A stretch of 64,000 bases of DNA from an uncultured Bacteroidales bacterium (GCA_947168665.1 CAMVMX010000001.1:186001-250000), one strand, 5' to 3'; counted from the first letter of the stretch, positions 10,005 to 19,235 are shown. The notes: generated by a model not told the origin, from the sequence alone. Numbers and translations are program-made.

Positions 10005-10463
10005 ATGGACGCAAAAAAATCAATTGAAGCACTGCAATTTTTCGTGACGAACTTGAATGCACAGTCGTTCCAACACAAACTGCAAGCTAAAATTTTCGGC
10101 TCTATCGGCTACAAGAAACTCGAAGCAAAATACCTCGAGCATGCCGAAGAGGAACAGGGCTTTGTCAATCAGTTTATCGACCGTCTGCTTGACTTGGGCG
10201 GCGAACTGAAGCAGGAAGCCGTTGATGCCCAGAAGCTCTACACCGACCCCGTGGAGTTTTTGAAGGCCGACTATAAGGTTTCGGTCGACGGCATCGAACT
10301 GCTGCGCAAATGCATGGACGGCATCAAGGACGACCTCACCACTTTCGACATGATGAAAGTATACCTCAAGGATGAGGAAGAAGACTTGTACTGGAGCGAG
10401 GAGCAACTGGGACTCATCGAAATCATCGGTGCAAAACCCTGGATCATGAAAGCAGCCATCTAA
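10005..10463 (+). CDS. Ferritin-like/bacterioferritin-family protein
   Basis: 152 residues, all helical in character. Carboxylate/His pairs fit a ferritin-like di-iron four-helix bundle: EAKYLEHAEEEQGF (ExxH-type helix 2), GIELLRKCMDGIKD, and the C-terminal DEEEDLYWSEEQLGLIE. Such proteins store iron or remove peroxide/oxygen. It is the first gene of a plus-strand set of redox proteins transcribed away from an AraC-type regulator, which fits an oxidative-stress role. No heme-ligating Met is obvious, so I do not call it bacterioferritin sensu stricto. Confidence 0.82.
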   Translation: MDAKKSIEALQFFVTNLNAQSFQHKLQAKIFGSIGYKKLEAKYLEHAEEEQGFVNQFIDRLLDLGGELKQEAVDAQKLYTDPVEFLKADYKVSVDGIELLRKCMDGIKDDLTTFDMMKVYLKDEEEDLYWSEEQLGLIEIIGAKPWIMKAAI

Positions 10464-10492
10464 TCATTTAATCATTCAAACACATACCGCAA

Positions 10493-10891
10493 ATGGAATC
10501 CGTAAAGAAATTTTATGACCTCATCAATGAGGCTGGAGTTTTTTATCTCGCCACTGTCGATGGCGACCAACCTCGTGTGCGCGTCTATGGCGCCTCCCTG
10601 CTTTACGATGGCAAATTCTATATCATGGCCATGGCTGGCACCAATGCCCCCAAACAGCTGGCCGCCAACCCTAAGGCAGAAATCTGCACCATGAAAGGGA
10701 AGATTCTGCGCATGAGCTGCACCTTTGTCGAGGACCCGCGTCCGGAGGTGAAGCAGGCCATGGTGGACAAGATGCCCCACCTGAAAGGAGCGCTGGGTGA
10801 GCATGGCGAGGGGGCCCTTATGTTCTATGCCAAGGACGCCACCGCCACCATCAGCACGATGACAGAAACCCTCGAAACACTCACCTTCTAA
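10493..10891 (+). CDS. Pyridoxamine 5'-phosphate oxidase-like split-barrel flavoprotein
   Basis: 132 residues with the split-barrel FMN-binding pattern FYLATVDGDQPRVRVYGASLLYDGKF. The central GTNAPKQLAANPKAEICTM segment is typical of the small PNPOx-like family found in anaerobes. It is probably a flavin-dependent reductase rather than true PdxH, which is longer and has extra substrate-binding segments. It lies 29 bp behind the ferritin-like gene, so they are co-transcribed. A terminator-like hairpin follows at 10959-10990. Confidence 0.8.
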   Translation: MESVKKFYDLINEAGVFYLATVDGDQPRVRVYGASLLYDGKFYIMAMAGTNAPKQLAANPKAEICTMKGKILRMSCTFVEDPRPEVKQAMVDKMPHLKGALGEHGEGALMFYAKDATATISTMTETLETLTF

Positions 10892-10958
10892 ACCAAGGAA
10901 AAAGGGTGGAACACCTGTGCCCTTGTCAGTAAAACAATGCCCTACAGCGGGCTACCCT

Positions 10959-10990
10959 ACAAGCGGCATTCCTGCAGGAACGCCGCTTGT
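10959..10990 (+). terminator. Hairpin after the ferritin/PNPOx pair
   Basis: ACAAGCGGC-A-TTCC-TGCA-GGAA-C-GCCGCTTGT forms a nearly perfect stem, followed by ATTGTTTATA. It is either a terminator or a partial read-through attenuator, because no good promoter box is visible between it and the next gene at 11062. Confidence 0.65.
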
Positions 10991-11061
10991 ATTGTTTATA
11001 GAAAACAGGTGAAACACACTATGACTACACAATCAACGAAACCACAACAAAAACAACAATA

Positions 11062-12003
11062 ATGGACATCAAAGCAATAAAATTCAGAGCAGACGGTTTC
11101 TATGGCCAGCCTTTCGCCTTTGGCGGCGAGGAGGGCACGGAGAAGTTTGACCCCAACATCCGCTATCGCGGAAGCCTGCAAAACTATCTTATTGATACCG
11201 GCAGTGAGGTGATATTGGTTGACACCGGTCTGCCGGCCGGAACACCCGAAGAGGTGCCCGACGAGAAGTCGCCCGCCTACGCCGGCAAAGACATTTGCAG
11301 CTACATGGAAGCCTTCACCAAGCTGGGTTATACACCCGACCAAGTGACCAAGATAGTGCTTACCCACCGCCACAGCGACCACAGCGGCGAGCTGCGCTCC
11401 TTCCCCAACGCAAAGATATACGTCAACGCCGACGAGCTGGGAGCCGACGAGCTGAAAGATATTCCCAACCTCGTTCCCGTGAAGTTCACCGACGGGGCAT
11501 ACTACAATTTCCCCGAAAGCCAGAAAATCAGCGACGGCATCTGGATGGTCAAAGCCAAGGGCCACACCCGGGGCAACAGCCTTGTGGTAGCAGAGAAGGA
11601 CAACCTCTTCTATATGTTCCAGGCCGACATCACCTATGTGGACGAAGCCCTCTATGAGAACAAGTTGTCTGTAGTCTACGACGACTTGTCCGCCGCCCGC
11701 GAGACACTGGACCGCGTGCGCGAATTTGTCCGCAACCACCCCACCGTCTACCTCTCCACCCACTCGCCCCAGGGCTACGAGAACCTCGAGGCCAACAGGG
11801 TGATAGACCTCGACCACCCCGTGCCCACAGTGCTTGCCAAAGTGGACTTCTCGAACAGCAAGGCTACGGGGAAATATGTTTGCAGTATATGCGGCTATGT
11901 GTATGACCCGGCCGAAAACAAGGGTGTCCCCTTCGAGGAACTGCCCGCCGACTGGAAATGCCCCCGGTGCAAACAAGGCAAAGACAAATTCAACAAAGCA
12001 TAA
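11062..12003 (+). CDS. Metallo-beta-lactamase-fold hydrolase with C-terminal rubredoxin domain
   Basis: 313 residues. The N-terminal 255 residues carry the metallo-beta-lactamase elements [19 protein letters not shown] (HxHxDH, about residues 100-106), KAKGHTRGN and a final STHSPQG His. The last 45 residues are a rubredoxin with CxxC pairs at 274/277 and 300/303 ([12 protein letters not shown] and KCPRCKQGK), which bind one iron. The rubredoxin could pass electrons to or from a metal centre in the hydrolase half. No flavodoxin domain is present, so this is not a standard flavo-diiron oxygen/NO reductase, which has the order MBL-flavodoxin-rubredoxin. Followed by a small winged-helix gene and a flavoprotein that could be the missing electron partner. 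Confidence 0.88.
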   Translation: MDIKAIKFRADGFYGQPFAFGGEEGTEKFDPNIRYRGSLQNYLIDTGSEVILVDTGLPAGTPEEVPDEKSPAYAGKDICSYMEAFTKLGYTPDQVTKIVLTHRHSDHSGELRSFPNAKIYVNADELGADELKDIPNLVPVKFTDGAYYNFPESQKISDGIWMVKAKGHTRGNSLVVAEKDNLFYMFQADITYVDEALYENKLSVVYDDLSAARETLDRVREFVRNHPTVYLSTHSPQGYENLEANRVIDLDHPVPTVLAKVDFSNSKATGKYVCSICGYVYDPAENKGVPFEELPADWKCPRCKQGKDKFNKA

Positions 12004-12016
12004 ATACTGATTCGGC

Positions 12017-12190
12017 ATGAAAGAACAAGTTCTACAAGCCATGCGAGAGGCTGGCAAACCACTCTCGGCTGGCGACGTAACCAAGGCTCTTGGTGCTGAC
12101 CGCAAGGAGGTAGACAAAGCATTTGCAGAGCTGAAAAAGGAGGGCGCCATCGTGTCGCCTGTGCGCTGCAAGTGGGAACCCGCTAAATAG
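12017..12190 (+). CDS. Mini winged-helix protein (57 aa)
   Basis: A short frame starting 13 bp after the rubredoxin-fusion stop: MKEQVLQAMREAGKPLSAGD at the N-terminus, then KALGADRKEVDKAFAELKKE and a wing ending in WEPAK. The pattern (helix, LSAGDV turn, recognition helix, GAIVSP wing) is a stand-alone winged helix-turn-helix. It is probably a small DNA-binding regulator or accessory of this redox set. The size makes a database match weak, but spacing and composition fit a real gene. Confidence 0.7.
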   Translation: MKEQVLQAMREAGKPLSAGDVTKALGADRKEVDKAFAELKKEGAIVSPVRCKWEPAK

Positions 12191-12258
12191 TATTGACCCA
12201 CATGACACTGTGTCAAGCACCGCCAATCGCAGACGGGGCTTCTTAAAACCTTATCACC

Positions 12259-12921
12259 ATGAAGAAGATAATGATAATTGACGGAGGTCCTCGCAAGACA
12301 TTCAACACGGCATCTATGCTGAAACGCTTTGCCGAAGGCGCGGCTTCCGTAAGTGAAGAAATCGAGGTGAAGACCGTCCGCCTCTACGACCTGCACTTCA
12401 AAGGCTGCATGTCGTGCATGGCATGCAAACTGAAAGGCAAGGCATCGCAGATATGCAAGTTTCGCGACGAGCTGACCCCCGTGCTGGAAGACATCGCCGG
12501 AGCCGACGGGCTGGTCCTGGGTTCGCCCAACTATTTCGGCGAGGTGACAGGACTGATGCGGGCCTTTCTGGAGCGCCTGGCCTTCCCCTGGCTCTCGTAC
12601 AATGATTACAGCATAACAGCGCCCAAACGTATGCCCGTGGTGCTGGTCGAAACCCAAAACGGATCGGCCGAATACAACAATTGCAATGGCTACGGCTCGA
12701 TGGAGCATTGCATCGCCCAGGCCCTCGGCCAGCCCCAAAAGCTTTTTGCCCACAACACCTACCAGGTGAAAAACTATGCCAACTACGAATTGGCAGGTTT
12801 TAGCGAAGAGGCAAAACGCAAATACCGCGACGAACACTGGGAAGAGGACCTACAGCACGCCTTCGACACCGGCCGCCAGATGGCCGAATCCATTATGGCC
12901 TCTGCCACAATGGGGCGCTGA
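12259..12921 (+). CDS. Flavodoxin-fold NAD(P)H-dependent oxidoreductase / Fe-S flavoprotein
   Basis: 220 residues. IMIIDGGPRKTFNTASML is the FMN-phosphate loop of the NADPH-dependent FMN reductase/iron-sulfur flavoprotein family. GCMSCMACK with Cys 50, 53 and 56 plus Cys 66 is a compact cysteine cluster that in Isf proteins binds a [4Fe-4S] centre. SPNYFGEVTGLMRAFLERL is the second FMN loop. It is likely the electron donor for the preceding rubredoxin fusion. Last gene of the redox set, followed by a strong terminator. Confidence 0.82.
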   Translation: MKKIMIIDGGPRKTFNTASMLKRFAEGAASVSEEIEVKTVRLYDLHFKGCMSCMACKLKGKASQICKFRDELTPVLEDIAGADGLVLGSPNYFGEVTGLMRAFLERLAFPWLSYNDYSITAPKRMPVVLVETQNGSAEYNNCNGYGSMEHCIAQALGQPQKLFAHNTYQVKNYANYELAGFSEEAKRKYRDEHWEEDLQHAFDTGRQMAESIMASATMGR

Positions 12922-12990
12922 AACGAAAGTGGCCCCAGGCTAACACACCCGCAGAGCGAAGTGGCAAAAAACATTTACCCCAAAACAATA

Positions 12991-13017
12991 AAGAGGACAG
13001 CCAAGGGCTGTCCTCTT
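12991..13017 (+). terminator. Rho-independent terminator of the redox set
   Basis: AAGAGGACAGCC - AAG - GGCTGTCCTCTT is a perfect 12-bp stem. The genes on either side converge here, so it may serve both strands. Confidence 0.8.
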
Positions 13018-13042
13018 CTGATATATCGCACAGTGCAGTAAG

Positions 13043-13122
13043 TCATTTCATGCCGCGAGCGGCCTTGATTTGCTCATAAGCCTCGTTGATTTCGCGGAAC
13101 TGGGCCTCGGCATTCTTCTTCA
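13043..13122 (-). pseudogene. Duplicated 3' end of the dnaJ-like gene
   Basis: Bases 13047-13122 repeat 13833-13908 with one mismatch in 76 bp (13115 C versus 13901 T), in the same orientation. They encode the last 25 residues or so of the J-domain protein ([20 protein letters not shown] onward) and end with their own in-frame stop (TGA at 13043-13045). Upstream, the frame continues for about 16 residues into unrelated sequence (ALYGDNRLLSIAKLRREATL), so it is a fused remnant, not a gene. Confidence 0.8.
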
Positions 13123-13163
13123 ACGTAGCTTCGCGTCTGAGTTTAGCAATTGATAGTAATCTA

Positions 13164-13817
13164 TTATCTCCATATAGAGCTAAAAGCATACCAAATAACT
13201 ATTAAAAAAAATCCGATAAATCGAAGAGTAAGATCTATTACAATCAGTAGCAAATCAATCAATGCAAAAAAGAACCAGATTATAGCGAAAATAACATCTT
13301 GTATCAAATCCCAGAAATTGTTAACAGACCAATCAACTTTATAAGCCTTCAAGATAATCCAGTGAGGAATAATTACATCGGGGAACTCTGGCTTCAACTT
13401 GGCTTCTTTTTCCCTATAAAAATAATTCGTGATTGTTCTTGAGCTTATTGTGACGACAGTGGAACGCTCTTTTTCCTCTACTATAACTTTTGTGCTTCCA
13501 CTGCTATGTGCTTCAAAATAATTGTTTCTTCGACTTAGCTCAAAAACCAACTTTGTACCATCCTTTCCATTAATTAACTGAACATATGTACGATGAGGCG
13601 TCAGATATTGATAGTCGTGTATGCTAAAAGTCCCAATGGGCGTACTGATATATATACCATCAAAAAGCAAAGAAAACCCATTCTCTCCTAACAAAAGAGT
13701 AACTGGTAAATTCTGACCTGCGAATCCAGGGGAATAGCCGATTAAAAACTTCTTTTCATTTGAACAACTTACAATCAAGAGAGATAACAGCGATAAAAAA
13801 AGGAATATCTTCTTCAT
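13164..13817 (-). CDS. Hypothetical lipoprotein with C-terminal membrane helices
   Basis: 217 residues from MKKIFLFLSLLSLLIVSC; LIVSC is a lipobox. A beta-rich middle part follows, then a strongly hydrophobic C-terminal stretch of about 55 residues (DVIFAIIWFFFALIDLLLIV and LRFIGFFLIVIWYAF) that should form two helices. No family recognised. It is clearly AT-richer than the flanking genes and sits between two copies of the dnaJ-like 3' end, so it looks inserted. It lies just 11 bp downstream of the intact dnaJ-like gene. Confidence 0.65.
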   Translation of the reverse strand: MKKIFLFLSLLSLLIVSCSNEKKFLIGYSPGFAGQNLPVTLLLGENGFSLLFDGIYISTPIGTFSIHDYQYLTPHRTYVQLINGKDGTKLVFELSRRNNYFEAHSSGSTKVIVEEKERSTVVTISSRTITNYFYREKEAKLKPEFPDVIIPHWIILKAYKVDWSVNNFWDLIQDVIFAIIWFFFALIDLLLIVIDLTLRFIGFFLIVIWYAFSSIWR

Positions 13818-13828
13818 AGCCAAAAAAT

Positions 13829-14701
13829 TTACTTCATGCCGCGAGCGGCCTTGATTTGCTCATAAGCCTCGTTGATTTCGCGGAACTGGGCCTCGGCATT
13901 TTTCTTCACCTCTTCGCCCATAGACTCTACCTTGTCGGGGTGGTACTTCATGGCCAGTCGGCGGTATGCCTTCTTGACCTCCTCGTCGGTAGCGGTGCTT
14001 TCAAGCCCAAGCACCTTGTAGGGGTCGCGCTGGTATGTCCTCGATGAAGAAGAGCCGGAATAGGAGCGCGAGCCACCTGAATAGCCATAACTGCCATACT
14101 GCGAACCTCCATTATTATAACGTGAGGAAACATGGCGGGTAAAGATAGAAACATAGTCGCCCGAGTTAATCCCCAGCCGATTGGCAATGACGCGGAGAGT
14201 GGTGTTCTCGGCCTGGGTGAAACTGCCGTCGGCCACAGCCAGTCCAAACAAGAAGTCGACCATGTGGTAGCGGGTGGTGTAGTCGGTGTTCTGTTTTATC
14301 TGCATACATACCGCATCCAAGTCGATGTAGGTTTCAGGCTTGACCAAGTCACGCAACATGGCGAGGAGGTTTTTGCCCTTCACCTCGCCATAGTTTTTAT
14401 GCAGGAACTGCTTGACATAATCCAACTCCGAGCGACGCACATCGCCGTCCGACTTCATGACCGAAGCTATCAACACCAGCAGAGCCACGTCGACGTCGTC
14501 TTGGGTGCCCGTATTACGGTAGCTGCCGCGATGGCTTGACTTCGGAGTGCCGTTGTTCATGTAATATTCTCCGGAGCCGAGACGATTGGACTCTTGGCCT
14601 AAGCCTTCAATCACACGGCCGAAAAAGTAGCCCAGCAAAGCCCCGATAGGGCCGCCACTGGCCCAGCCAAGACCGGTGAGTATCCATTTGAAAATGCTCA
14701 T
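13829..14701 (-). CDS. TerB/DjlA-like J-domain protein
   Basis: 290 residues. The start [19 protein letters not shown] is a glycine-rich hydrophobic segment that may insert in the membrane. Residues 70-185 are a TerB-like helical domain ([20 protein letters not shown] and [14 protein letters not shown] repeats with acidic metal-site-like turns). A Gly/Ser/Tyr-rich linker leads to a C-terminal J domain ([20 protein letters not shown], with the HPD motif in YHPDKV). The J domain should stimulate a DnaK-type Hsp70. Domain order matches DjlA, a membrane-linked co-chaperone. Its 3' end is duplicated at 13047-13122. Confidence 0.88.
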   Translation of the reverse strand: MSIFKWILTGLGWASGGPIGALLGYFFGRVIEGLGQESNRLGSGEYYMNNGTPKSSHRGSYRNTGTQDDVDVALLVLIASVMKSDGDVRRSELDYVKQFLHKNYGEVKGKNLLAMLRDLVKPETYIDLDAVCMQIKQNTDYTTRYHMVDFLFGLAVADGSFTQAENTTLRVIANRLGINSGDYVSIFTRHVSSRYNNGGSQYGSYGYSGGSRSYSGSSSSRTYQRDPYKVLGLESTATDEEVKKAYRRLAMKYHPDKVESMGEEVKKNAEAQFREINEAYEQIKAARGMK

Positions 14702-14730
14702 AAATATTTGCTTAATTGATTGGTATGAGA

Positions 14731-16749
14731 TTATTCACTCGTTATTTTCACTATGTAGCCTTCGTCGGGGTGGTCGCTGTCTGTGACGGCCGTGTTGATG
14801 ACAATCTGTTTTTCGGCCACGCCCAACTCGGCGAGATGATGGCGCAGTATCTTGTTGCGGCGCTCGTGGTTCTCGGCCTCGCGCTTTTTGGGTTCGGGAC
14901 GGGAAACCAGCGTGAAGTTCAAGGTCACGGTCTCGTCTATCTTGGCCAGCTCAGCCACTTTGTCAATCTGATAGAACTGCTGTGAGGTGAAGTCATGCTC
15001 GTCGGCATCCACGGCAATGAACACATTGCCGTCTTTGTCGAGGCTGAGACTGTCCGAGCTGGTGACGGGCGATGTCACCACCTTGACAATCAAATTGCCG
15101 AGCGTTTTCCACACCAACTTCATGTAGTTGAACTTGGGACTGTCGATGTTGCCGCTCACCGGGACGGGAAGAATGACTTTCTGATCCTTGTCTTTCAGGA
15201 TGTACAGCGCTGCCCGTATCGGAAGATGGAGCTGAGGCTTCACGTCGGAACGTTTGTCGCCGAGCGTGGGTTTGAATATGTCAATCTTGTTGTCGCCCTT
15301 CAGTTGGCTCTGTTTGATGGTATTGAGGCTTGTGAAGCTGAACACCCCGTCGGTGAAGGGCATGCCGAAATAGGCCACCATGTATGGGCTGAGGTCGGTG
15401 AGGTGAAGATTCTTGATGTTGAGGAGCAGACGCTGGTTGAGTTTCCAGTCGGATATGTTGCCTTGCCAGTCGACAATGGCTTTGCCGCCATTGGGCAGGG
15501 AGGCTAATAGGCGGGCATTGTTGTTGCCCGCCGTGGTGAGGTTCTCGGCATTGAGTTTGATTCCTGTCACGGCAAACTCGAATTCGTCGGGCAACGTATG
15601 GTCGGCAAAGATGATGTCGGCGTCCTTTATGCTTAACGACCCGACACGCAGACGCAATGGGGCAGGCGTGGCGTTGCCGCCGTCTAAGGCCGAATCGGAC
15701 ACAGCGGGCGAATCGGACGGGGATTGCGGCGACTGCCTGGCAAGCAGACGGGTCAAAGTGTTGCTGCTATCGGGGAAAAGCTCATATTTCAATTTCAGCC
15801 CATCCAGATTGACACTGTTGATGTTGTAGATGTTTTTCCCCAGTGTTACCTGTTCGGCATCGATGCCGAAATGGCGAAGGGCCGCTATCTTGCCGAGTTC
15901 ACGGTCGCGCAGTTCGACATCGTCTACGCGAGCCTTGACTTTCAAGTTCATATTCATCAGGCTGTCCAGAATACCAGTGGCAGAGGCGGAGATTGCTAAA
16001 TGGCCGCCGAGGCGGTCGATATGTGCCACGTCGACCACGTATGGGCGCACCTGGTCAAGCGCGAAGCCTTCCAAATCCACCGCCACGTCAAAAACGTTGG
16101 TGGCTGTGTTCATGGCCGCCCGCACACTGAGACGGCCCCCGTCGTCGAAAGTCAGGGCCAATCCGGCATCGGTATTCTCGCTGCCGCCGACGGTAAAGTC
16201 TGGCACGGCCAAGTTTAAATCATTCATGCCCCAACGGTTCTGCCGCTGCACATCGGTGTAGCCAAGCTTGCCCCGGACAATCTTCATGTCGTGGAGACTC
16301 ACCACCCAACTGCTCGGAACGGTGTCTTCCTCGTCCTCTGCACGAGTAGTGTCCTGCTGAAAGTGGTCTATGATGCTGGTGAAATTGAAACGGTCGCCAT
16401 CGTGCAGCACCTCCACATCAAGCCCGGAAAGCGTGAGGTCGCGCACATACACCGTCTTGCCCAGCAGCCGGAGCAAACTAACGCCCACATCCAAAGTGTC
16501 GAAACCGGCAAAGGATTTGATGCCGTCGTCTTCATAGACGGTCATCCCTTTTACCGACACCCGTCCGGTGAAGAGGTTGACACCCACACCGTCAACATTC
16601 ACCTTTCTGCCCAGCAACTCTTCGCCGTGGCCATTCAGATAATGGCGGGCGGCACAGCCGCCAAACAGCGACCCGCACACCAAAATCAACAACAGGAGTG
16701 CCACCAACGACGCCAAGACGATTTTTGCAATATTTAAAGCCTTTTTCAT
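14731..16749 (-). CDS. AsmA/DUF748-like envelope protein
   Basis: 672 residues. One N-terminal membrane helix ([20 protein letters not shown]) is followed by a long beta-rich body with typical AsmA-like features: [20 protein letters not shown] near the N-terminus, [11 protein letters not shown], and a later segment [15 protein letters not shown] repeats. Such proteins sit in the inner membrane, extend into the periplasm and are tied to lipid transport or outer membrane assembly. The C-terminus has an acidic/basic segment and a short domain ending in [10 protein letters not shown]. It has its own promoter (16842-16873). Confidence 0.78.
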   Translation of the reverse strand: MKKALNIAKIVLASLVALLLLILVCGSLFGGCAARHYLNGHGEELLGRKVNVDGVGVNLFTGRVSVKGMTVYEDDGIKSFAGFDTLDVGVSLLRLLGKTVYVRDLTLSGLDVEVLHDGDRFNFTSIIDHFQQDTTRAEDEEDTVPSSWVVSLHDMKIVRGKLGYTDVQRQNRWGMNDLNLAVPDFTVGGSENTDAGLALTFDDGGRLSVRAAMNTATNVFDVAVDLEGFALDQVRPYVVDVAHIDRLGGHLAISASATGILDSLMNMNLKVKARVDDVELRDRELGKIAALRHFGIDAEQVTLGKNIYNINSVNLDGLKLKYELFPDSSNTLTRLLARQSPQSPSDSPAVSDSALDGGNATPAPLRLRVGSLSIKDADIIFADHTLPDEFEFAVTGIKLNAENLTTAGNNNARLLASLPNGGKAIVDWQGNISDWKLNQRLLLNIKNLHLTDLSPYMVAYFGMPFTDGVFSFTSLNTIKQSQLKGDNKIDIFKPTLGDKRSDVKPQLHLPIRAALYILKDKDQKVILPVPVSGNIDSPKFNYMKLVWKTLGNLIVKVVTSPVTSSDSLSLDKDGNVFIAVDADEHDFTSQQFYQIDKVAELAKIDETVTLNFTLVSRPEPKKREAENHERRNKILRHHLAELGVAEKQIVINTAVTDSDHPDEGYIVKITSE

Positions 16750-16841
16750 AGAAGGTTGTATCTCTACTATTTGATATAAAATATTTTATTACAACGATGT
16801 ACGCTCGTTCTTAATATCGATTTTCTGATTGGTCAAGAGTG

Positions 16842-16873
16842 CAAAGATACGAAAAAAAAATGATTATCCGCAA
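16842..16873 (-). promoter_or_regulatory. Promoter of the AsmA-like gene
   Basis: On the minus strand TTG (16873-16871), 21 nt, then TATCTTTG (16849-16842), about 93 bp before the ATG at 16749. It lies in a 391-bp divergent intergenic region (16750-17140) that otherwise shows only AT-rich sequence and the plus-strand box at 17051. Confidence 0.75.
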
Positions 16874-17050
16874 TTGCCATCCAAGATGCCTTAACAACAA
16901 TATAATTCAACAACACCAGACATCGGGGGACGCTGTCGGAATCGATAAGGAACAGCCGTTATTGGGGTTTCGGGGTGACGCGATATGAGAAAGAAACAGT
17001 GGTTTGTCAAAATTTACATCGAAAAAAACGCATAACTTCAAAAAAAAACG

Positions 17051-17058
17051 TACCTTTG
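17051..17058 (+). promoter_or_regulatory. Candidate -7 box for the 17141-19189 gene set
   Basis: TACCTTTG matches TAnnTTTG and is followed by CAAAAATG. It lies 82 bp upstream of the first start. The -33 element is not clear. Confidence 0.5.
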
Positions 17059-17140
17059 CAAAAATGACTAACCTGTTACAGAAGTCAGTCATAATCACAT
17101 AAACAGCTAAAGAACAACAAGAAACAATACATTAAAAAGA

Positions 17141-17686
17141 ATGAATCAAACAATGAAGACCGCCACAACCACCAATCGCCCCCTTGTACGCACAATTATC
17201 CTTGACGCAGTCGTTCTCACTGTGGGGTGTCTCGTGCCCACCCTCTCCCATCTTACGTCCCTCCCACTCTACCGCTACAACCCCATGCTGGTGATGCTCG
17301 TAGTCAGTTTGCTGCTTTCGCCTCACCGCTTTAATACTTTCCTGCTGGCGGTGCTTCTTCCTTTTGTGTCCATGATTGCTGTGGGCATGCCAGACCCGCT
17401 CAAAGCCGTCTGCATTGCCGCGCAGTTGCTTACTACCGTAAGCGTATTCACCTTTGCCGAACGCAACTGGTCCTTGGTAAGCCAACCTGACATGCAATTT
17501 ATAATCCTCTTGACCAGCATGCATATCGGCACTGCGGTCTACTACCTCCTGAAATGGCTCCTGTTTAACCCTACTGAACTTATGACTACCCCCTTTCTCA
17601 CCCAAGTCATTGTCATGTCGGCGACATCCTTGGTTTTCGGTCTTGTCAAAATATTCCAATACCCATATAACGAATATACCGAATGA
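17141..17686 (+). CDS. Hypothetical multi-pass membrane protein
   Basis: 181 residues with about five to six hydrophobic helices (for example TIILDAVVLTVGCLVP, MLVMLVVSLLLS, FLLAVLLPFVSMIAVG). The segment GMPDPLKAVCIAAQLLTT between helices recalls S-components of energy-coupling factor transporters, but that is a weak resemblance. The stop overlaps the start of the next gene by 4 bp (ATGA), so they are translationally coupled. Confidence 0.65.
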   Translation: MNQTMKTATTTNRPLVRTIILDAVVLTVGCLVPTLSHLTSLPLYRYNPMLVMLVVSLLLSPHRFNTFLLAVLLPFVSMIAVGMPDPLKAVCIAAQLLTTVSVFTFAERNWSLVSQPDMQFIILLTSMHIGTAVYYLLKWLLFNPTELMTTPFLTQVIVMSATSLVFGLVKIFQYPYNEYTE

Positions 17687-18492
17687 ATAATCATTCCTGC
17701 ACTATGAGATCCTTTGCCACAGTCCTGTTGTTCATCCTCTTGTCAAACCTGTTGTCGGCACAAAACCCCACGCCGGACAGCACCAGCAAGACGGCTGACC
17801 ACTATTTCTCGGTGAGCAGCGATACACGCGTACGATTTGCCCCGGGCAACCTGCAGTACCAACCCTCAACAAAGATGTGGCGTTTCGCCCCGTCGCAAAT
17901 AGAAACTTTAGGCTGGAAAGAGAGTTATTCGTATCCGCGCTATAGGGGATGGATTGACCTCTTTGGCTGGGGGACCGCTCTCTCGCCAACCAACTACTCT
18001 GACAACAGCCAAGAATACAACTTTGTTGACTGGGGACTCTTCTGCGGACTCCCGACCGGCGACGGCAAACAGTGGCGCACCCTCAGCCTGTCTGAATGGA
18101 CCTACCTCCTCAGCCAACGGCCCAAGGCCCGCAGACTCTATGCTTTGGCTTACGTTTGCGGCCAATATGGCCTCATCCTCCTTCCCGACAACTGGCAGCG
18201 GCCCAAAGGTATACCTATGCGCACCGGCCCCAAAGAGGAAGGCACCAACATATACAACGCCACCCGATGGCAGACGCTTGAAGCCGCCGGAGCGGTCTTT
18301 CTGCCAGCATCTGTCCGCCGCATAGGCACTCTGGTGCAAGGTTCGGCCTCGGCATGCCGCTACTGGATATCGTCACCAAATCCCGATACCCCAACCGAGG
18401 CACTCTATCTGTTAGTCAACCCCTACCTGCCACAGATTAAATCAGCCCCTAAATCACATGGACTTTCCGTCCGTCTGGTGCAAAACTACTGA
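17683..18492 (+). CDS. Secreted Bacteroidales protein of unknown function
   Basis: 269 residues. A signal peptide lies near residue 9 (MRSFATVLLFILLSNLLSAQ). A domain with FSVSSDTRVRFAPGNLQYQP, then FAPSQIETLGW, and WIDLFGWGTALSPTNYS follows. This pattern recurs in many Bacteroidales secreted proteins, usually as several copies or next to adhesin-like repeats; here it makes up most of the protein. Surface or periplasmic location is likely, role unknown. Coupled to the membrane protein before it and 4 bp before the cytidylyltransferase start. Confidence 0.7.
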   Translation: MNNHSCTMRSFATVLLFILLSNLLSAQNPTPDSTSKTADHYFSVSSDTRVRFAPGNLQYQPSTKMWRFAPSQIETLGWKESYSYPRYRGWIDLFGWGTALSPTNYSDNSQEYNFVDWGLFCGLPTGDGKQWRTLSLSEWTYLLSQRPKARRLYALAYVCGQYGLILLPDNWQRPKGIPMRTGPKEEGTNIYNATRWQTLEAAGAVFLPASVRRIGTLVQGSASACRYWISSPNPDTPTEALYLLVNPYLPQIKSAPKSHGLSVRLVQNY

Positions 18493-18496
18493 TGTC

Positions 18497-19189
18497 ATGA
18501 CTACCAACATCGCCATCATCCTCGCCGGAGGCACCGGCTCCCGCATGGGAACCGACATGCCCAAGCAGTTTCTCCCACTCAAAGGCAAAAGCGTCATTGA
18601 ACACACTATCCAAGCATTCGACAATGCCCCTGCAATACATGAAATTGCCGTTGTTGTCCACCCTGAATGGGAAGCCCACATGCAGCATATTGCTGAACAG
18701 AACCGCTGGGGAAAACTGACCCATATACTCCAAGGCGGTAGCGAGCGGTATCTCTCCTCCCTTAACGCCATTGCCGCATACCTTGACTATGATGAAGACA
18801 CAAACCTCATCCTCCATGATGCCGCCCGCCCGTGGGTGTCGCAGGACATAATTCAGCGAGTGACAGATGCCCTGCAACAGCATCCTGCTGTCGGGGTCGC
18901 CATCCCCTCCACCGACACGGTATGGGAAGTGCGGCAAGATTTTTCTCCGAACCTTTCAACATTCATCGCACGCATTCCGGACCGGGCCACCATGTGGCGC
19001 GCTCAGACTCCTCAAGCCTTCCGTCTGCCTATTATACGTGATGCCTACCAACGGGCACTCCAAGACCCATCATTTCGAGCCACCGACGACTGCGGCGTTG
19101 TCCGCCGGTATATGCCCGAAATCAAAATCCACGTAATCCCCGGAGAAGAGCAAAACCGCAAGATCACCTTCCCCGAAGACCTGCAATAA
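18497..19189 (+). CDS. ispD: IspD/TarI-family cytidylyltransferase
   Basis: 230 residues from MTTNIAIILAGGTGSRMG; an in-frame ATG at 18458 lies inside the previous gene and is rejected. The nucleotide-binding loop LAGGTGSRMG, PKQFLPLKGK, HDAARPWVS and TPQAFRLPII are the family signatures. IspD makes CDP-methylerythritol in the MEP isoprenoid pathway; TarI makes CDP-ribitol for wall or capsule polymers. The sequence alone does not settle which. As no other cytidylyltransferase of this type is visible here, IspD is the default call. The following surface-glycan/phosphonate region keeps TarI-like activity possible. Confidence 0.8.
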   Translation: MTTNIAIILAGGTGSRMGTDMPKQFLPLKGKSVIEHTIQAFDNAPAIHEIAVVVHPEWEAHMQHIAEQNRWGKLTHILQGGSERYLSSLNAIAAYLDYDEDTNLILHDAARPWVSQDIIQRVTDALQQHPAVGVAIPSTDTVWEVRQDFSPNLSTFIARIPDRATMWRAQTPQAFRLPIIRDAYQRALQDPSFRATDDCGVVRRYMPEIKIHVIPGEEQNRKITFPEDLQ

Positions 19190-19235
19190 CAATCTCTGAG
19201 CGATGATAATGCCCGCTATATAATAATGCGGAATA

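Noticed and set aside
11062..12003. Flavo-diiron protein (NO/O2 reductase)
   Set aside because: The flavodoxin domain between the MBL and rubredoxin domains is missing, so I call only a fusion hydrolase of unknown reaction.
11000..12837. A 613-codon minus-strand frame opposite the MBL-rubredoxin and flavoprotein genes
   Set aside because: Runs across three well-supported genes and their spacers; no motif.
13043..13908. Insertion sequence or transposon
   Set aside because: The flanking repeats are direct 76-bp copies of a gene end, without terminal inverted repeats or a transposase frame between them.
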